From Tenodera sinensis (taxonomy: Eukaryota > Arthropoda > Insecta > Mantodea > Mantidae), in NCBI GenBank assembly GCA_030765045.1, contig CM060967.1, forward strand, positions 171,999,251-172,063,250: a stretch of DNA of 64,000 bases, read 5' to 3'. Positions 1-11,329 of the stretch are shown here, piece by piece. Made by a program: the position numbers and the translations under genes. The notes under the pieces were generated by a model that worked only from the letters and a program-made list of their open reading frames with translations, was not told where the DNA came from and ran no database searches. The first letter of the stretch is position 1. Each line of letters starts with the position of its first letter.

Positions 1-233
1 CGAGGAAAGCTTCTGCAGAAATTGTCTTATGGTTTTAACGTTCCGTTCTTTTTCTTTGACCAGCACAATACTCCCCCTACTTACTATAACTGCGTCATAA
101 AGAAATTAAAAAACCGGCAACTTCCTATTTGAGAAAAGTATAAATATTAGAAAATACAAAGCAATAACACGACTTATGTCGGAAATGGTTAATCCCATAA
201 AATAAGTATTTCACATTTGCATACATAAAGTAT
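1..233. other. AT-rich flank, no gene seen
   Basis: No coding signal. Short stretches around 15-30 and 125-200 faintly resemble family A (see 42778-43455), but they are too diverged to claim as a copy. Confidence 0.4.
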
Positions 234-240
234 ATGCATC

Positions 241-448
241 GGCGGTGCCGCGGCCGAGCGGTTAAGGTGTTCGCCTACCACCTAGGCGGCCCGTGCTCGG
301 TCCTAGGGACCCTCATGTGGTATTTGTGGTGCACGACACTGCGTCAGGGCGGGTTTTCTCCAGGTTCTCCAGGTTCCCCGCCACTCATTCCACGAATTGC
401 TCCATCCTCATCTTTCCATCAATCCATTTCGCCTGCACTTCATATCAT
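241..448 (+). mobile_element. tRNA-derived SINE, type 1
   Basis: A RNA polymerase III A-box-like stretch (GGCCGAGCGGTTAAGG, 252-267) is followed about 35 bases later by a degenerate B box (CTCGGTCCTAGG, 296-307). A body follows with the motif CATGTGG..TTTGTGGTG. The same head and body order occurs on the minus strand at 28232-28345, which supports a dispersed SINE family and not a lone tRNA gene. Its 3' part (about 405-448) runs straight into the minisatellite. Confidence 0.6.
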
Positions 449-451
449 CCT

Positions 452-3400
452 CTTCCTCACTCTCATACTTGCAGGTGTTCACTCTGTCTGGTACATAGGT
501 TCCTGTGTTCACTGACAGACGTCTGGCTCTAGACACTGTCTTGTAAGTCCTACATAAGGGGAGGGTAATCACTTCCTCACTCTCACACTTGCAGGTGTTC
601 ACTCTGTCTGGTACATAGGTTCCTGTGTTCCGTGACAGACGTCTGACTCTAGACACTGTTTTGTAAGTCCTACATAAGGGGAGGGTAATCACTTCCTCAC
701 TCTCATACTTGCAGGTGTTCACTCTGTCTGGTACAAAGGTTCCTGTGTTCCCTGACAGACGTCTGACTCTAGACACTGTCTTGTAAGTCCTACATAAGGG
801 GAGGGTAATCACTTCCTCACTCTCATACTTGCAGGTGTTCACTCTGTCTGGTACAAAGGTTCCTGTGTTCCCTGACAGACGTCTGACTCTAGGCACTGGC
901 TTTTAAGTCCTACATAAGGGGAGGGTAATCACTTCCTCACTCTCATACTTGCAGGTGTTCACTCTGTCTGGTACATAGGTTCCTGTGTTCCCTGACAGAC
1001 GTCTGACTCTAGACACTGTCTTGTAAGTCCTACATAAGGGGAGGGTAATCACTTCCTCACTCTCATATTTGCAGGTGTTCACTCTGGTACATAGGTTCCT
1101 GTGTTCCCTGACAGACGTCTGACTCTAGACACTGTCTTCTAAGTCCTACATAAGGGGAGGGTAATCACTTCCTCACTCTCATACTTGCAGGTGTTCACTC
1201 TGGTACAAAGGTTCCTGTGTTCCCTGACAGACGTCTGGCTCTAGACACTGGCTTGTAAGTCCTACATAAGGGGAGGGTAATCACTTCCTCACTCTCATAC
1301 TTGCAGGTGTTCACTCTGTCTGGTACAAAGGTTCCTGTGTTCCCTGACAGACGTCTGACTCTAGGCACTGTCTTGTAAGTCCTACATAAGGGGAGGGTAA
1401 TCACTTCCTCACTCTCATACTTGCAGGTGTTCACTCTGTCTGGTACATAGGTTCCTGTGTTCCCTGACAGACGTCTGGCTCTAGACACTGGCGTGTAAGT
1501 CCTACATAAGGGGAGGGTAATCACTTCCTCACTCTCATACTTGCAAGTGTTCACTCTGTCTGGTACAAAGGTTCCTGTGTTCCGTGACAGACGTCTGACT
1601 CTAGACACTGTCTTGTAAGTCCTACATAAGGGGAGGGTAATCACTTCCTCACTCTCATATTTGCAGGTGTTCACTCTGGTACATAGGTTCCTGTGTTCCC
1701 TGACAGACGTCTGGCTCTAGACACTGGCTTGTAAGTCCTACATAAGGGGAGGGTAATCACTTCCTCACTCTCATACTTGCAGGTGTTCACTCTGTCTGGT
1801 ACATAGGTTCCTGTGTTCCCTGACAGACGTCTGACTCTAGACACTGTCTTGTAAGTCCTACATAAGGGGAGGGTAATCACTTCCTCACTCTCATATTTGC
1901 AGGTGTTCACTCTGGTACATAGGTTCCTGTGTTCCCTGACAGACGTCTGACTCTAGACACTGTCTTCTAAGTCCTACATAAGGGGAGGGTAATCACTTCC
2001 TCACTCTCATACTTGCAGGTGTTCACTCTGGTACAAAGGTTCCTGTGTTCCCTGACAGACGTCTGGCTCTAGACACTGGCTTGTAAGTCCTACATAAGGG
2101 GAGGGTAATCACTTCCTCACTCTCATACTTGCAGGTGTTCACTCTGTCTGGTACAAAGGTTCCTGTGTTCCCTGACAGACGTCTGACTCTAGGCACTGTC
2201 TTGTAAGTCCTACATAAGGGGAGGGTAATCACTTCCTCACTCTCATACTTGCAGGTGTTCACTCTGTCTGGTACATAGGTTCCTGTGTTCCCTGACAGAC
2301 GTCTGGCTCTAGACACTGGCGTGTAAGTCCTACATAAGGGGAGGGTAATCACTTCCTCACTCTCATACTTGCAAGTGTTCACTCTGTCTGGTACAAAGGT
2401 TCCTGTGTTCCGTGACAGACGTCTGACTCTAGACACTGTCTTGTAAGTCCTACATAAGGGGAGGGTAATCACTTCCTCACTCTCATATTTGCAGGTGTTC
2501 ACTCTGGTACATAGGTTCCTGTGTTCCCTGACAGACGTCTGACTCTAGACACTGTCTTGTAAGTCCTACATAAGGGGAGGGTAATCACTTCCTCACTCTC
2601 ATACTTGCAGGTGTTCACTCTGGTACAAAGGTTCCTGTGTTCCCTGACAGACGTCTGGCTCTAGACACTGGCTTGTAAGTCCTACATGAGGGGAGGGTAA
2701 TCACTTCCTCACTCTCATACTTGCAGGTGTTCACTCTGTCTGGTACATAGGTTCCTGTGTTCCCTGACAGACGTCTGACTCTAGACACTGTCTTGTAAGT
2801 CCTACATAAGGGGAGGGTAATCACTTCCTCACTCTCATACTTGCAGGTGTTCACTCTGGTACTAAGGTTCCTGTGTTCCCTGACAGACGTCTGGCTCTAG
2901 ACACTGGCTTGTAAGTCCTACATAAGGGGAGGGTAATCACTTCCTCACTCTCATACTTGCAGGTGTTCACTCTGTCTGGTACAAAGGTTCCTGTGTTCCC
3001 TGAAAGACGTCTGACTCTAGGCACTGTCTTGTAAGTCCTACATAAGGGGAGGGTAATCACTTCCTCACTCTCATACTTGCAGGTGTTCACTCCGGTACAA
3101 AGGTTCCTGTGTTCCCTGACAGACGTCTGACTCTAGGCACTGTCTTGTAAGTCCTACATAAGGGGAGGGTAATCACTTGCTCACTCTCATACTTGCAGGT
3201 GTTCACTCTGTCTGGTAATTAGGTTCCTGTGTTCCCTGACAGACGTCTGACTCTAGACACTGTCTTGTAAGTCCTACATAAGGGGAGGGTAATCACTTGC
3301 TCACTCTCATACTTGCAGGTGTTCACTCTGGTACATAGGTTCCTGTGCTCCCTGACAGACGTCTGACTCTAGACACTGTCTTGTAAGTCCTACATAAGGG

Positions 3401-4131
3401 GAGGGTAATCACTTCCTCACTCTCATACTTGCAGGTGTTCACTCTGTCTGGTACATAGGTTCCTGTGTTCCCTGACAGACGTCTGACTCTAGACACTGTC
3501 TTGTAAGTCCTACATAAGGGGAGGGTAATCACTTGCTCACTCTCATACTTGCAGGTGTTCACTCTGTCTGGTACAAAGGTTCCTGTGTTCCCTGACAGAC
3601 GTCTGACTCTAGACACTGTCTTGTAAGTCCTACATAAGGGGAGGGTAATCACTTGCTCACTCTCATACTTGCAGGTGTTCACTCTGTCTGGTACATAGGT
3701 TCCTGTGTTCCCTGACAGGCGTCTGACTCTAGACACTGGCTTGTAAGTCCTACATAAGGGGAGGGTAATCACTTCCTCACTCTCATACTTGCAGGTGTTC
3801 ACTCTGTCTGGTACATAGGTTCCTGTGTTCCCTGACAGGCGTCTGACTCTAGACACTGGCTTGTAAGTCCTACATAAGGGGAGGGTAATCACTTCCTCAC
3901 TCTCATACTTGCAGGTGTTCACTCTGTCCGGTACATAGGTTCCTGTGTTCCCTGACAGACGTCTGACACTAGACACTGTCTTGTAAGTCCTACATAAGGG
4001 GAGGGTAATCACTTCCTCACTCTCATACTTGCAGGTGTTCACTCTGTCTGGTACATAGGTTCCTGTGTTCCCTGACAGACGTCTGACTCTAGACACTGTC
4101 TTGTAAGTCCTACATAAGGGGAGAGTAATAG
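452..4131. repeat. 120-bp minisatellite, 31 units with higher-order structure
   Basis: The motif AAGTCCTACATAAGGGGAG recurs 31 times at intervals of 120 or 116 bp. I count 21 units of 120 bp and 10 short units lacking TCTG (ACTCTGGTAC instead of ACTCTGTCTGGTAC). Units are about 95 percent identical by eye. Units 6-11 and 13-18 share the same order of short and long forms and the same private variants, giving an 828-bp higher-order duplication. On the minus strand the 120-bp units stay open as a 40-residue repeat. The 4-bp deletions break the frame, and many differences change residues (Y/F, T/P, V/A), so a protein-coding role is unlikely. On the plus strand each unit carries splice-like donor and acceptor sequences. 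Confidence 0.97.
1075..2730. repeat. 828-bp higher-order repeat inside the minisatellite
   Basis: Minus-strand translations of 1195-1674 and 2023-2502 are identical over 159 residues, and the offset is 828 bp, equal to four long and three short units. The rare variant TCTTCTAAGT, which destroys the GTAAGT motif, occurs just upstream in both blocks (near 1136 and 1964). GCGTGTAAGT also occurs once in each. This indicates recent duplication of a seven-unit block by unequal exchange or slippage. Confidence 0.9.
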
Positions 4132-4199
4132 GGTAAAGAACAAGAAGACTGTGTGCAACTAACCCTGTTTTCTATGATCATTATGGGGAAAGGAAATTA

Positions 4200-4330
4200 G
4201 CCGGACTTTGTGTCAAACTCAAACGTTGTGAGTTTGAATCTCGGTGCTACAGTCAAAAGTGCCTGAGGTATAGTATAGGGAGACCCCAAGTAAAAATCAC
4301 CTGTGTCATGGATGGTGGTATTGGCTTTCA
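4200..4330 (+). mobile_element. SINE-like fragment (B-box only)
   Basis: GTGAGTTTGAATCTCGG near 4228-4244 matches a tRNA T-arm/B-box pattern. No convincing A box precedes it, so this is at most a truncated tRNA-derived retroposon. Confidence 0.3.
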
Positions 4331-4434
4331 CTACATTTACAAGGATATAATCACTACAGTACTATTGAAATGAATTAATATTTTAGATATAAAATAGGTA
4401 CAAAAATGACAACACTACCCAATAGACTTCTTTT

Positions 4435-4550
4435 CTTTTGAGTTAACCATTTCCGAGGTATTTCTTATTATTTGTCTGTATTTGCCAATATTTACACTTT
4501 TGTCAAATAGGATATGCTATTCTTTGTTGTTGGTTTATATATATAAAGAA
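4435..4550 (-). repeat. Family A-related diverged segment
   Basis: The run AACCATTTCCGAGG followed by TATTTGCCAATATTTACAC and TTTGTCAAATAGG resembles the middle of family A. Related stretches occur at 10836-10905 and 17455-17520, suggesting an older subfamily. Confidence 0.4.
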
Positions 4551-4560
4551 GTTACTAATG

Positions 4561-5436
4561 AACGGATGTTTATTACATAAGATTTGAAAGTGCTTTCGTA
4601 AATCAAACACGAGTTTTATATAACCAACACAATGCACGGCTGGAGGTTAAAGAGAGGCGAAGGCAGTGTATAGTAGAAGGAGGTAAACGCAAACTCCCCT
4701 CGTTCGCAAACGTTGAGCATTGCTGGTTTAATGCAGACGATTTAAGAAGGATTTGGCTCTCATTTTGTTTCCTCCTACATGTTTTCAACAGTATTATTCT
4801 TGTTTGGCTCAAATTATAAACTCAAATGGACTTTTGGCTTATCAGAAATGAATATTTCTTAGTATTTCCCGTCTCAAGAAGTTTTCAGCTCAACGAACCC
4901 TATTACTGCTGGGTTAGTAACTTTCAAAACGAGGTATGTCAACATCCAGTACCTAGTCTATGCAAATAATTTGGTGCATTAGCATTTGTTAGGTCTGTGG
5001 TAAAACACCTGCTGGTCTGGAACATGTGTAACTAAGATGGCGCTGGAGGATTTCCAGTATATTGAGCTTTCCTTATTAAGTGCTAGCTGGAATTCATTAA
5101 TCAACGTTCTGGCACATTCGGAACGTCCAATATTTTCCTTACCAGTCGCTGATCTGTTGCAATTCAACCAAAAATTGGATATCTAGATTTCACTCGGTGC
5201 ACACGCTTTGAGATCAGAGAATATTTAGAGATAAAACATTTTTAGACAAAGATCAGTGCGGCCGTCCGTGTTAGTGCATGAAACGCACAACCCCACAAAA
5301 AGCTCGGTGAAACCCCAAACGTGCCACTTACTCGTAATTTCATCATTGTCCATGGACAGACAGGAAGATGTTCAAGAAAATCTCCCCACCGAATGTCACC
5401 GTTTTATTGGAAACATTTTCACTATAACCGCTCTAA
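4561..5436. other. Unannotated AT-rich stretch
   Basis: Only short random open frames on both strands. No repeat or RNA gene recognised. Confidence 0.5.
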
Positions 5437-5645
5437 CATTTTGATCAAAATAGCTATGTTTAAGATATTTTCATCACAAATGAAGAGCATATCTTCAATA
5501 TTCCGGGAATGTTGAGCCTCTGGATGACTTTTGCATAACTCGTCAACCCTAAGAGATAGACATAATCTGAAGTGCTGCACTCACATGACGTTCTCTACTC
5601 TTGTACTAACCATTGTTACAAACTCTTGATCGTATATCTTCTTCA
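5437..5645. repeat. Family A, two opposed fragments
   Basis: From 5437 to about 5562 the sequence is in the minus orientation (GACTTTTGCATAACTCGTCA, AGAGATAGACATAATCT). It then switches to the plus-oriented left end (CTGCACTCACATGACGTTCT) from about 5569. The junction joins two partial copies. Confidence 0.7.
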
Positions 5646-5974
5646 TGTTGTGATTTTTGAAAAGTTGACGTTAGATTGTTACTTAGGCGGTTTCCTGTTG
5701 GATATGGGTAGCAAGTGCTGCAAGAAGAGCTATTACAGAAGCTTTGCGGTGATTTTTCTTTCCTCGTGTGGTTGGTTCCGTTTGTGTACGTACGTAGCCA
5801 AAAGATTTGTTTACCGCGGAATTAGTTCCACCCCCCCCCCCACCCCCATCCCTACATTATATCTCGCCCTGGCGGTGCTTGCATTAAATACGGTAAAAGA
5901 GGAAACATAAATCATCTGTGTAATGCGTGAGATGCTTTATTTTTTCCTAGGAAACACAAACTGAGCTGGCACGG

Positions 5975-6010
5975 GGAACGAACGGGGAGGGGCGGGACGG
6001 GGCGGGGAAG
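5975..6010 (+). repeat. G-rich tract, quadruplex-prone
   Basis: Closely spaced runs of three to four G (GGGGAGGGGCGGGACGGGGC) fit a G-quadruplex pattern. A C-rich run lies nearby at 5830-5852. No gene is attached. The rest of 5646-6238 shows nothing recognisable. Confidence 0.5.
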
Positions 6011-6244
6011 AAAAGAGCGTAACAATGTAAGGGGAAGTTGATTTTATCAGTCCTTTTTTTCTTTCTTTTGCAGCTAGGGAGGTAAATATGCTTGTCAGTT
6101 ATTAATACAATAAAATGGTTAGCTTTATTTCCTCAATACGCTGCCCGCAACCCTCATTTGTTATAGTTAACGTGAGATTAAAACCTTCGTTATATCTGCT
6201 AAATTTGTGTGCAGTTATCTCGGAAACAATTTCAGACTAACTGC

Positions 6245-6361
6245 CCCCGTGATCTAGTTGTTAGTATACCCAGAGGTCCCGGGTTTGATTCTCGGCTGGA
6301 ATGTGGGCACTTTTCTTTAACAACCATTATTTTCTAAGCTTCTTAACGTTTGGAATTACGA

Positions 6362-6362
<1 letters not shown>
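6245..6362 (+). mobile_element. tRNA-derived SINE fragment
   Basis: An A-box-like GTGATCTAGTTGTTAGTAT (6249-6267) and a B box CGGGTTTGATTCTCGG (6280-6295) are correctly spaced. A short body then runs directly into a GT microsatellite, a common SINE 3' end. Confidence 0.55.
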
Positions 6363-6416
<54 letters not shown>

Positions 6417-6437
6417 CGTGCGTGTGTACGTGTGTTT
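6363..6437 (+). repeat. (GT)n/(GC)n microsatellite
   Basis: About 22 GT units grade into GCGCGC and GTGC units. It probably grew from the tail of the preceding SINE. Confidence 0.9.
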
Positions 6438-6884
6438 GCCATTTTATTTTATATACACATTTTGTATCTTACGTTTCTATCTGTGACCGTTTTTTGCGGA
6501 GATATTTTTAGTTCTGTCGAAAACTCAGTAGGTACATAAATAAACACGCCAACGGTGTGGCTTGAGATCATAAACACACACCTTTCTTGTCTGTGCGAGT
6601 ATAGGCCAATTACAAGCGTTAGTTCCCAAAACATTACACGAAGTCGAAAGCGCCCAACCTGTTTACATCCACAAACCAGATCAGTTCCTTGAGGAAGCTC
6701 AACGCAATGTATCCGAGTTTATCTTCGTACATTCTTGTGGAATTACGCTTTTAATTTGGAACAGAAACCATTTACTTTTTCGAAATCGGCAGACCAAAGA
6801 ACAAAATGCCATTCGATGTTTTTGTTTGTAATGCTTCTATGAAGCAAATATTAGAAGGACTTCCCTTCCACATTGCATTTCCGG

Positions 6885-6950
6885 TGAAATCTCGACATCG
6901 AAGTTTTGGTTGGAATGCAATACTTTCTGTACTTACTATAGGCACGTAGA
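6885..6950 (+). repeat. Family A right end
   Basis: TTTCCGGTGAAATCTCGACA followed by TGGAATGCAATACTTTCT and ACTTACTATA matches the right end of family A only. Confidence 0.65.
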
Positions 6951-6962
6951 CGAGTTAATTTT

Positions 6963-7286
6963 ATGAAAACTATTAAGGAAGTTCTTTCTAAGTTGCCTCT
7001 TAGATCGGACATTAAGTGGTTCACCCACGTAACCAACCTTCGCTACAAGGTTAAACCGACTAACTGGATTATTTGTTCTGTGAAGTTTTATGTGCATGCT
7101 GAACCTAATAGCCGAGCAATCTGCTTGGTTCTGCACCAATCCGTAGACAGTCTGGATTCTCCACTCCCTTCAGGAGGATTTTATCTTGATCAGAAAAATG
7201 TTAACGTTTCTTCAGAACTAAAGTGGGTGATTAAGTTGTCAGCAATGGGATGTGCTATGCCTAAAGAAAATTTAGAGGCTGTGTAG
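6963..7286 (+). CDS. Unrecognised 107-residue open frame
   Basis: This frame opens with ATG next to a family A end and closes with TAG. It lies outside low-complexity sequence and has a mixed, globular-looking composition, including DIKWFTHVTNLRYKVKPTN near residues 18-36 and SGGFYLDQKNVNVSSELKWV near residues 70-89. I do not recognise it, and no signal peptide, membrane segment or metal-binding cluster is visible. It could be an exon, a piece of an unknown mobile-element protein, or chance. Nothing around it looks like a promoter or splice partner, so treat it as a weak candidate only. Confidence 0.2.
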   Translation: MKTIKEVLSKLPLRSDIKWFTHVTNLRYKVKPTNWIICSVKFYVHAEPNSRAICLVLHQSVDSLDSPLPSGGFYLDQKNVNVSSELKWVIKLSAMGCAMPKENLEAV

Positions 7287-7645
7287 AAATACTAACCACT
7301 AGAAAAACTGCAATATTGATCATTTAAGCTCTGAAAAATGTATTTTCTTTTGGAGTGTGCAAAAACATGTAACAGTTTTCCCTCGAGAAAATGACAAAGT
7401 TTAGTACCTGATGTTTTTGCATGGTCGTATTTCGCTGCGTGTCAAAAATAATCCCTTTTGCTTCATACCTCAATGCGTGACCTACGTATTGTGACGTCAT
7501 TGGGCTTGCACAACGCTTTGGAACTAATTAACTAATTCCGGTACACCATTCGTTATCACGGAAGCTTTTGTCATTCCTACATAGAGATACTAACCAACTT
7601 GAAAACATGCTACTCTTAAGTAAAATTATATTATCTATTAGTTAC

Positions 7646-7735
7646 ACCAGGTGGTTTCACCAGCTCGTACCTGTCTACAAGGGTGTGTAAGTGTGTGAGT
7701 GTGTTTGTAAATCCAAAAAGAATATCATTCCAGCA
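7646..7735 (+). repeat. Dispersed repeat D, copy 1
   Basis: CCAGGTGGTTTCACCAGCTC, ACCTGTCTACAAGGGTG, GTGTTTGTAAATCC and GAATATCATTCC recur in order at 54128-54240, about 80 percent alike by eye. These are the only two copies seen here. The flanks (7287-7645 and 7736-8289) hold nothing recognisable. Confidence 0.65.
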
Positions 7736-8289
7736 TTTCTCTTACACTTGATCGTAAGAAAGTGATATACATATGTATTAGCACGCGATAATGTATTCAC
7801 TTATCTAACTGTATTTTTCTTTTCCCCTGCCAGGTGTTCCCTTCTTTTTCCACAGGTTGTATACGTCAAAAGATTGAAGTTATCAATAATTGTATTCATC
7901 TCTAATTATAAGTTATAATTTATATAATTTTAATTTTAATTTAAATATAGAAGCACACTGCTTGAATTTAATTCTATGTAATATACATAATTAAATATTA
8001 AAGCCTCTGTGTAGAACTTTTGGGTTGAGTTCAATATTTCCTCTACCCTAGTTGGGGGTTAGAGAAACACATATAGGCAAACTTTGTTTTTGTCCTGTAT
8101 TTGCTTTTCGTTTCTTTTAAAGGGCTTTAATTTAACAAGTGTATACGCAGGGTACCAAAGAGACTGCCAGGGGGCAAACTGCTCACAGAAGCTTGCAGGA
8201 AATTACATAATTTATTTTTCTTTGGTAAAAAAGAGAAGGGGAAAAAAGAAAAGGAAAAAATCTCTGTCCCGGACACACAAAATAAAAAT

Positions 8290-8680
8290 CTCACAGGACT
8301 TTTTCTACTCACTCATGCACACACTTCTTACAAATCCTTGATTCATATAGACATTTGTACAAACGGTTTTATCACATATTGCTTCATAATAAGAGATTAC
8401 TGTAGGCCTAACTGATAGGCAAATCTTTTAAGAGTTGGGCACATATCTTCAAAGTGGCTACCTCCACAAAAAATATTTTCGAAACATTGTGCAAAGGGTA
8501 ATTTAAGGTGAGGATTTTCTTGAAAATCATCGAGCTGCATCATTTTCATTTTTAAGCTAAGACATTTATACGCACATAGATCCTTTTTGGATTTAGGCAG
8601 CTCAAAACGTGCATTTCCAGTGAAATCTCAGTGTCGAATTTGTGGGTGAAATGTAATGCATACATCTTGGATAATTCGAA
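8290..8680 (+). repeat. Family A, degraded plus copy
   Basis: A left-end trace (CTTTTTCTACTCACTC, CTTACAAATCCTTGATTC) and right-end sequence (GCATTTCCAGTGAAATCTCA, 8611-8630) lie about 300 bp apart. The middle is largely missing. Confidence 0.5.
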
Positions 8681-9411
8681 GCTTTATAATTCAAAATCAT
8701 CCTTAATTCGAAATTACTCAATATTCCAGAATACAAATTAAACTAGAATGAAAAATGGAGCACATAAACCCATTAAGATGTTTTAAAAACAGTTGAAATT
8801 GGCAGGAGGCCTCTCCTACAGCCAAAACTAAATTTATTTTTTTTTATTGATTTTTGTCACTTCTAACCTCACATTTCGATATAACGCGGGGCTAAAGCAT
8901 GTCCTTCAAGAAGTGCGTTATTTCGGGATTCTACTGTAGATATTTGCTTGTTGTTAACGACCCATTTATCCAAGTGCAAGTCCTTGAACCCGCGTTAGCT
9001 GCAGAACTGTAAGTCAGTAACAGATGTATCGTTTTCGTGAATTCAAACCGTGTTTCGTATATGGGCGGGCGTGCGTGGATAGCGACTGGGGTCTGCCCTG
9101 TCCATTTTCCAAATTACTTTCTCTCTTGTATGCCCGCCAATGCTTCTACGGCGTACGTTGCGTTGCGATGCGTTGTTTGATAAATGGCACCAGTGGTACA
9201 TCTAGCTGGCCAAAAGTATTATCCTTAATTATCTCATAGCAGAATTCCTAAGTCAAATGCAAGTCACTATTGTTGGATTAGATGATACCAAAATTGTGGG
9301 TCGTTTAAAATGAAATTAATAAATGGAGAAGTAATTACAATCATAAGAAATTATTAATAAAAAATCTGTTACGTTGCACACTTTAACTTTTACCTAATTT
9401 ATATTAATAGG

Positions 9412-9895
9412 GATAAACATTTACAGAAATTATCTTATTGCTTATTTACTTGCAGGGGCAAGGGCAATATGGTAGGCTTTGATTGGTAGTCAAATTTCGA
9501 AATCTAGTTGCTAAGTGATGTAATCAGTTTTTTATATGTTATGCAAAGAGATAATTTCTGTAAATATTTATCTTTACTAACACGAAGAAGATATGAGCAT
9601 ACGAGTTTGTAAGAATGGTTAATACGAGAGTAGAGAAAGTCAGTACAGTAAGATTTGGTCTAAATGGAATACGGGCAGAAATTTGTCATAAAAACAGCTT
9701 AAAAATATCTAAATCGTTAGTCATTTTTCAGAAAATCAAAATTTTCAATAAAAAAAGATGTTTATGCCGAGGGTAGTTTAGAGTGGAGTAATCTTCGTGT
9801 TGTGTCCTTGAAACGCATTAAACTGAAACACCAACTTTTCGTTTTTGAGTTATGCGGTGCACAGACACCGACACGTTTTTCTAAGAATGCTTAAG
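9412..9895. repeat. Family A mosaic: plus, minus, plus
   Basis: 9412-9500 is plus (AAATTATCTTATTGCTTATT). 9548-9640 is minus (CTAACACGAAGAAGATATGA, GAGTAGAGAAAGTC). 9683-9895 is plus again (TTTTCGTTTTTGAGTTATGC). Three fragments in alternating orientation imply rearrangement or insertion of A into A. Confidence 0.7.
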
Positions 9896-10054
9896 ATGAA
9901 GTAAGGGAAGCAAATGACAACAATGAAGCGCATTTTGTATTATTGAAGGTACCAAAAGCACGTGTAGTACTTGGGAAAGTCCATGTATGGAGATAGGAGG
10001 TTGTTTTTTTGCACGCATGCGTGTGCTGTATATGTTTGTATATATTGATCTTGT

Positions 10055-10215
10055 TGGGCACGCGGCTCGGCGCGGCGCGGCGCTGCGATGAGAGGAAGCA
10101 GGAGTAGGAGTAGGAGGAGGCGCGTGTGCGGGCGTGCGTGCGTGCGTGCGGGCGTCGTCAGCAGTGAGATTGCGGTCACTCCGGACGGACGGACGGACGG
10201 CCCGCACTCCACTTC
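10055..10215. repeat. CpG-rich patch with short tandem motifs
   Basis: A local switch from AT-rich to GC-rich sequence has GGCGCGGCGCGGCG, GGAGTAGGAGTAGGAGG, GCGTGCGTGCGTGC and GGACGGACGGACGG runs. It could be a small CpG island, but no TATA box, initiator or downstream gene is visible, so simple-repeat drift is equally possible. Confidence 0.5.
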
Positions 10216-10371
10216 ACAGAAAGTGCATAGCGGAGTGTGTAATGTGGACTCAAATTGCCTTTGCACAATCCTTCACATGTCTATTACTGCTTCAGATTCA
10301 GCCCATGTTCCTCTCGCCTCGCCTCGCCTCGCCTCCTCGGGATCCCTATACTCATACCCAAATAAAATAGG

Positions 10372-10556
10372 ACTTTTGAATAACTCGTAAACCTTGAGAG
10401 ATACACAAAATCTTACTGTACAAAAAATGTAGATCTCACTAAAATGTACAATTTATATCCGAATAATTTTTTTGTAGAGCAAACCGATTTGTAGATATTC
10501 CTTGTTATTTGTGTGAGTTTTGGAAAACTTAAACTTTTGTCAAATGGAAGATCGTG

Positions 10557-10602
<46 letters not shown>

Positions 10603-10835
10603 TCGTGCAAAGAGAACAGAATCTCAAAGCTTTAAAAGATTTGACTATCGCACAAAGCCTACTGTATTCTAATATTCCCCTTGTACCTACAAGGAAATAA
10701 ACAATAAGATAATTTGTACAAATGTTCATCTCAACTAACACGAAGAACAAATAGGAATAAGGACTTGTAAGAATGGTTAGTACAAGAGTAGAGAAAGTCA
10801 TGTGAGTGCAACACATCAGATTTTCTTCTTTTGAG
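10372..10835 (-). repeat. Family A, minus copy with internal (TA)n
   Basis: It runs from CTTTTGAATAACTCGTAAAC to ATGTGAGTGCAACACATCAG with the family order intact. A (TA)n tract of about 20 units (10558-10599) sits where other copies read TTCATTTTTTATATATTA, so the microsatellite grew inside the repeat. Confidence 0.85.
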
Positions 10836-10925
10836 TGACGCATTTCTGATATTTTTCATTATTTGTTTGAATTTGCCAATAGTTATACTGTTGTCAAATA
10901 GAATAACTTGTTGCTTGTTTTTTAG
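10836..10925 (-). repeat. Family A-related subfamily segment
   Basis: ATTTGCCAATAGTTATACTG and TTGTCAAATAGAATAAC match the variant middle section also seen at 4435-4550. The stretch 10926-11329 shows nothing recognisable. Confidence 0.4.
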
Positions 10926-11329
10926 TGGAAGGACGTAAATCCAACCTCCCCTTTTTCGCAAGCGTTGGACATCGCTGGCTTATATCTTCGCGTTTCATTG
11001 TATATACCGTTTGAATTTGATCTAATAAAGGTAAGATTGTCTGTTGTTGAGTCAGATGAAACTTACTTTGTGTGTAAAGTTGTAGTATTTGTGGACCTTT
11101 GTACTTAGTTGGCACTACAACCTCTAGAGTTTGTAATGAACCTCTCTGGGTACGAGGAGTAACCACTCGATGGGCCTTACAGTTCGCTGTGGGAGTAGAT
11201 AGCTATTGCATTAAAGCTAATCAGCTGTATTATAGCCGATATTGTGTTGTTGTTGTTATCATCGCTTAATGCTCCTTATCACATCCTAGTTACGTGGTTA
11301 CTTCACGCTCTGTGAGATCCACATACATA

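Noticed and set aside
408..4096. Minus-strand repeat proteins of 79-257 residues
   Set aside because: 4-bp unit deletions break the frame, replacement changes are common, and there is no start context or known domain.
452..4131. CRISPR-like array
   Set aside because: Units are contiguous near-identical 116-120-bp repeats with no unique spacers, and the context is eukaryotic.
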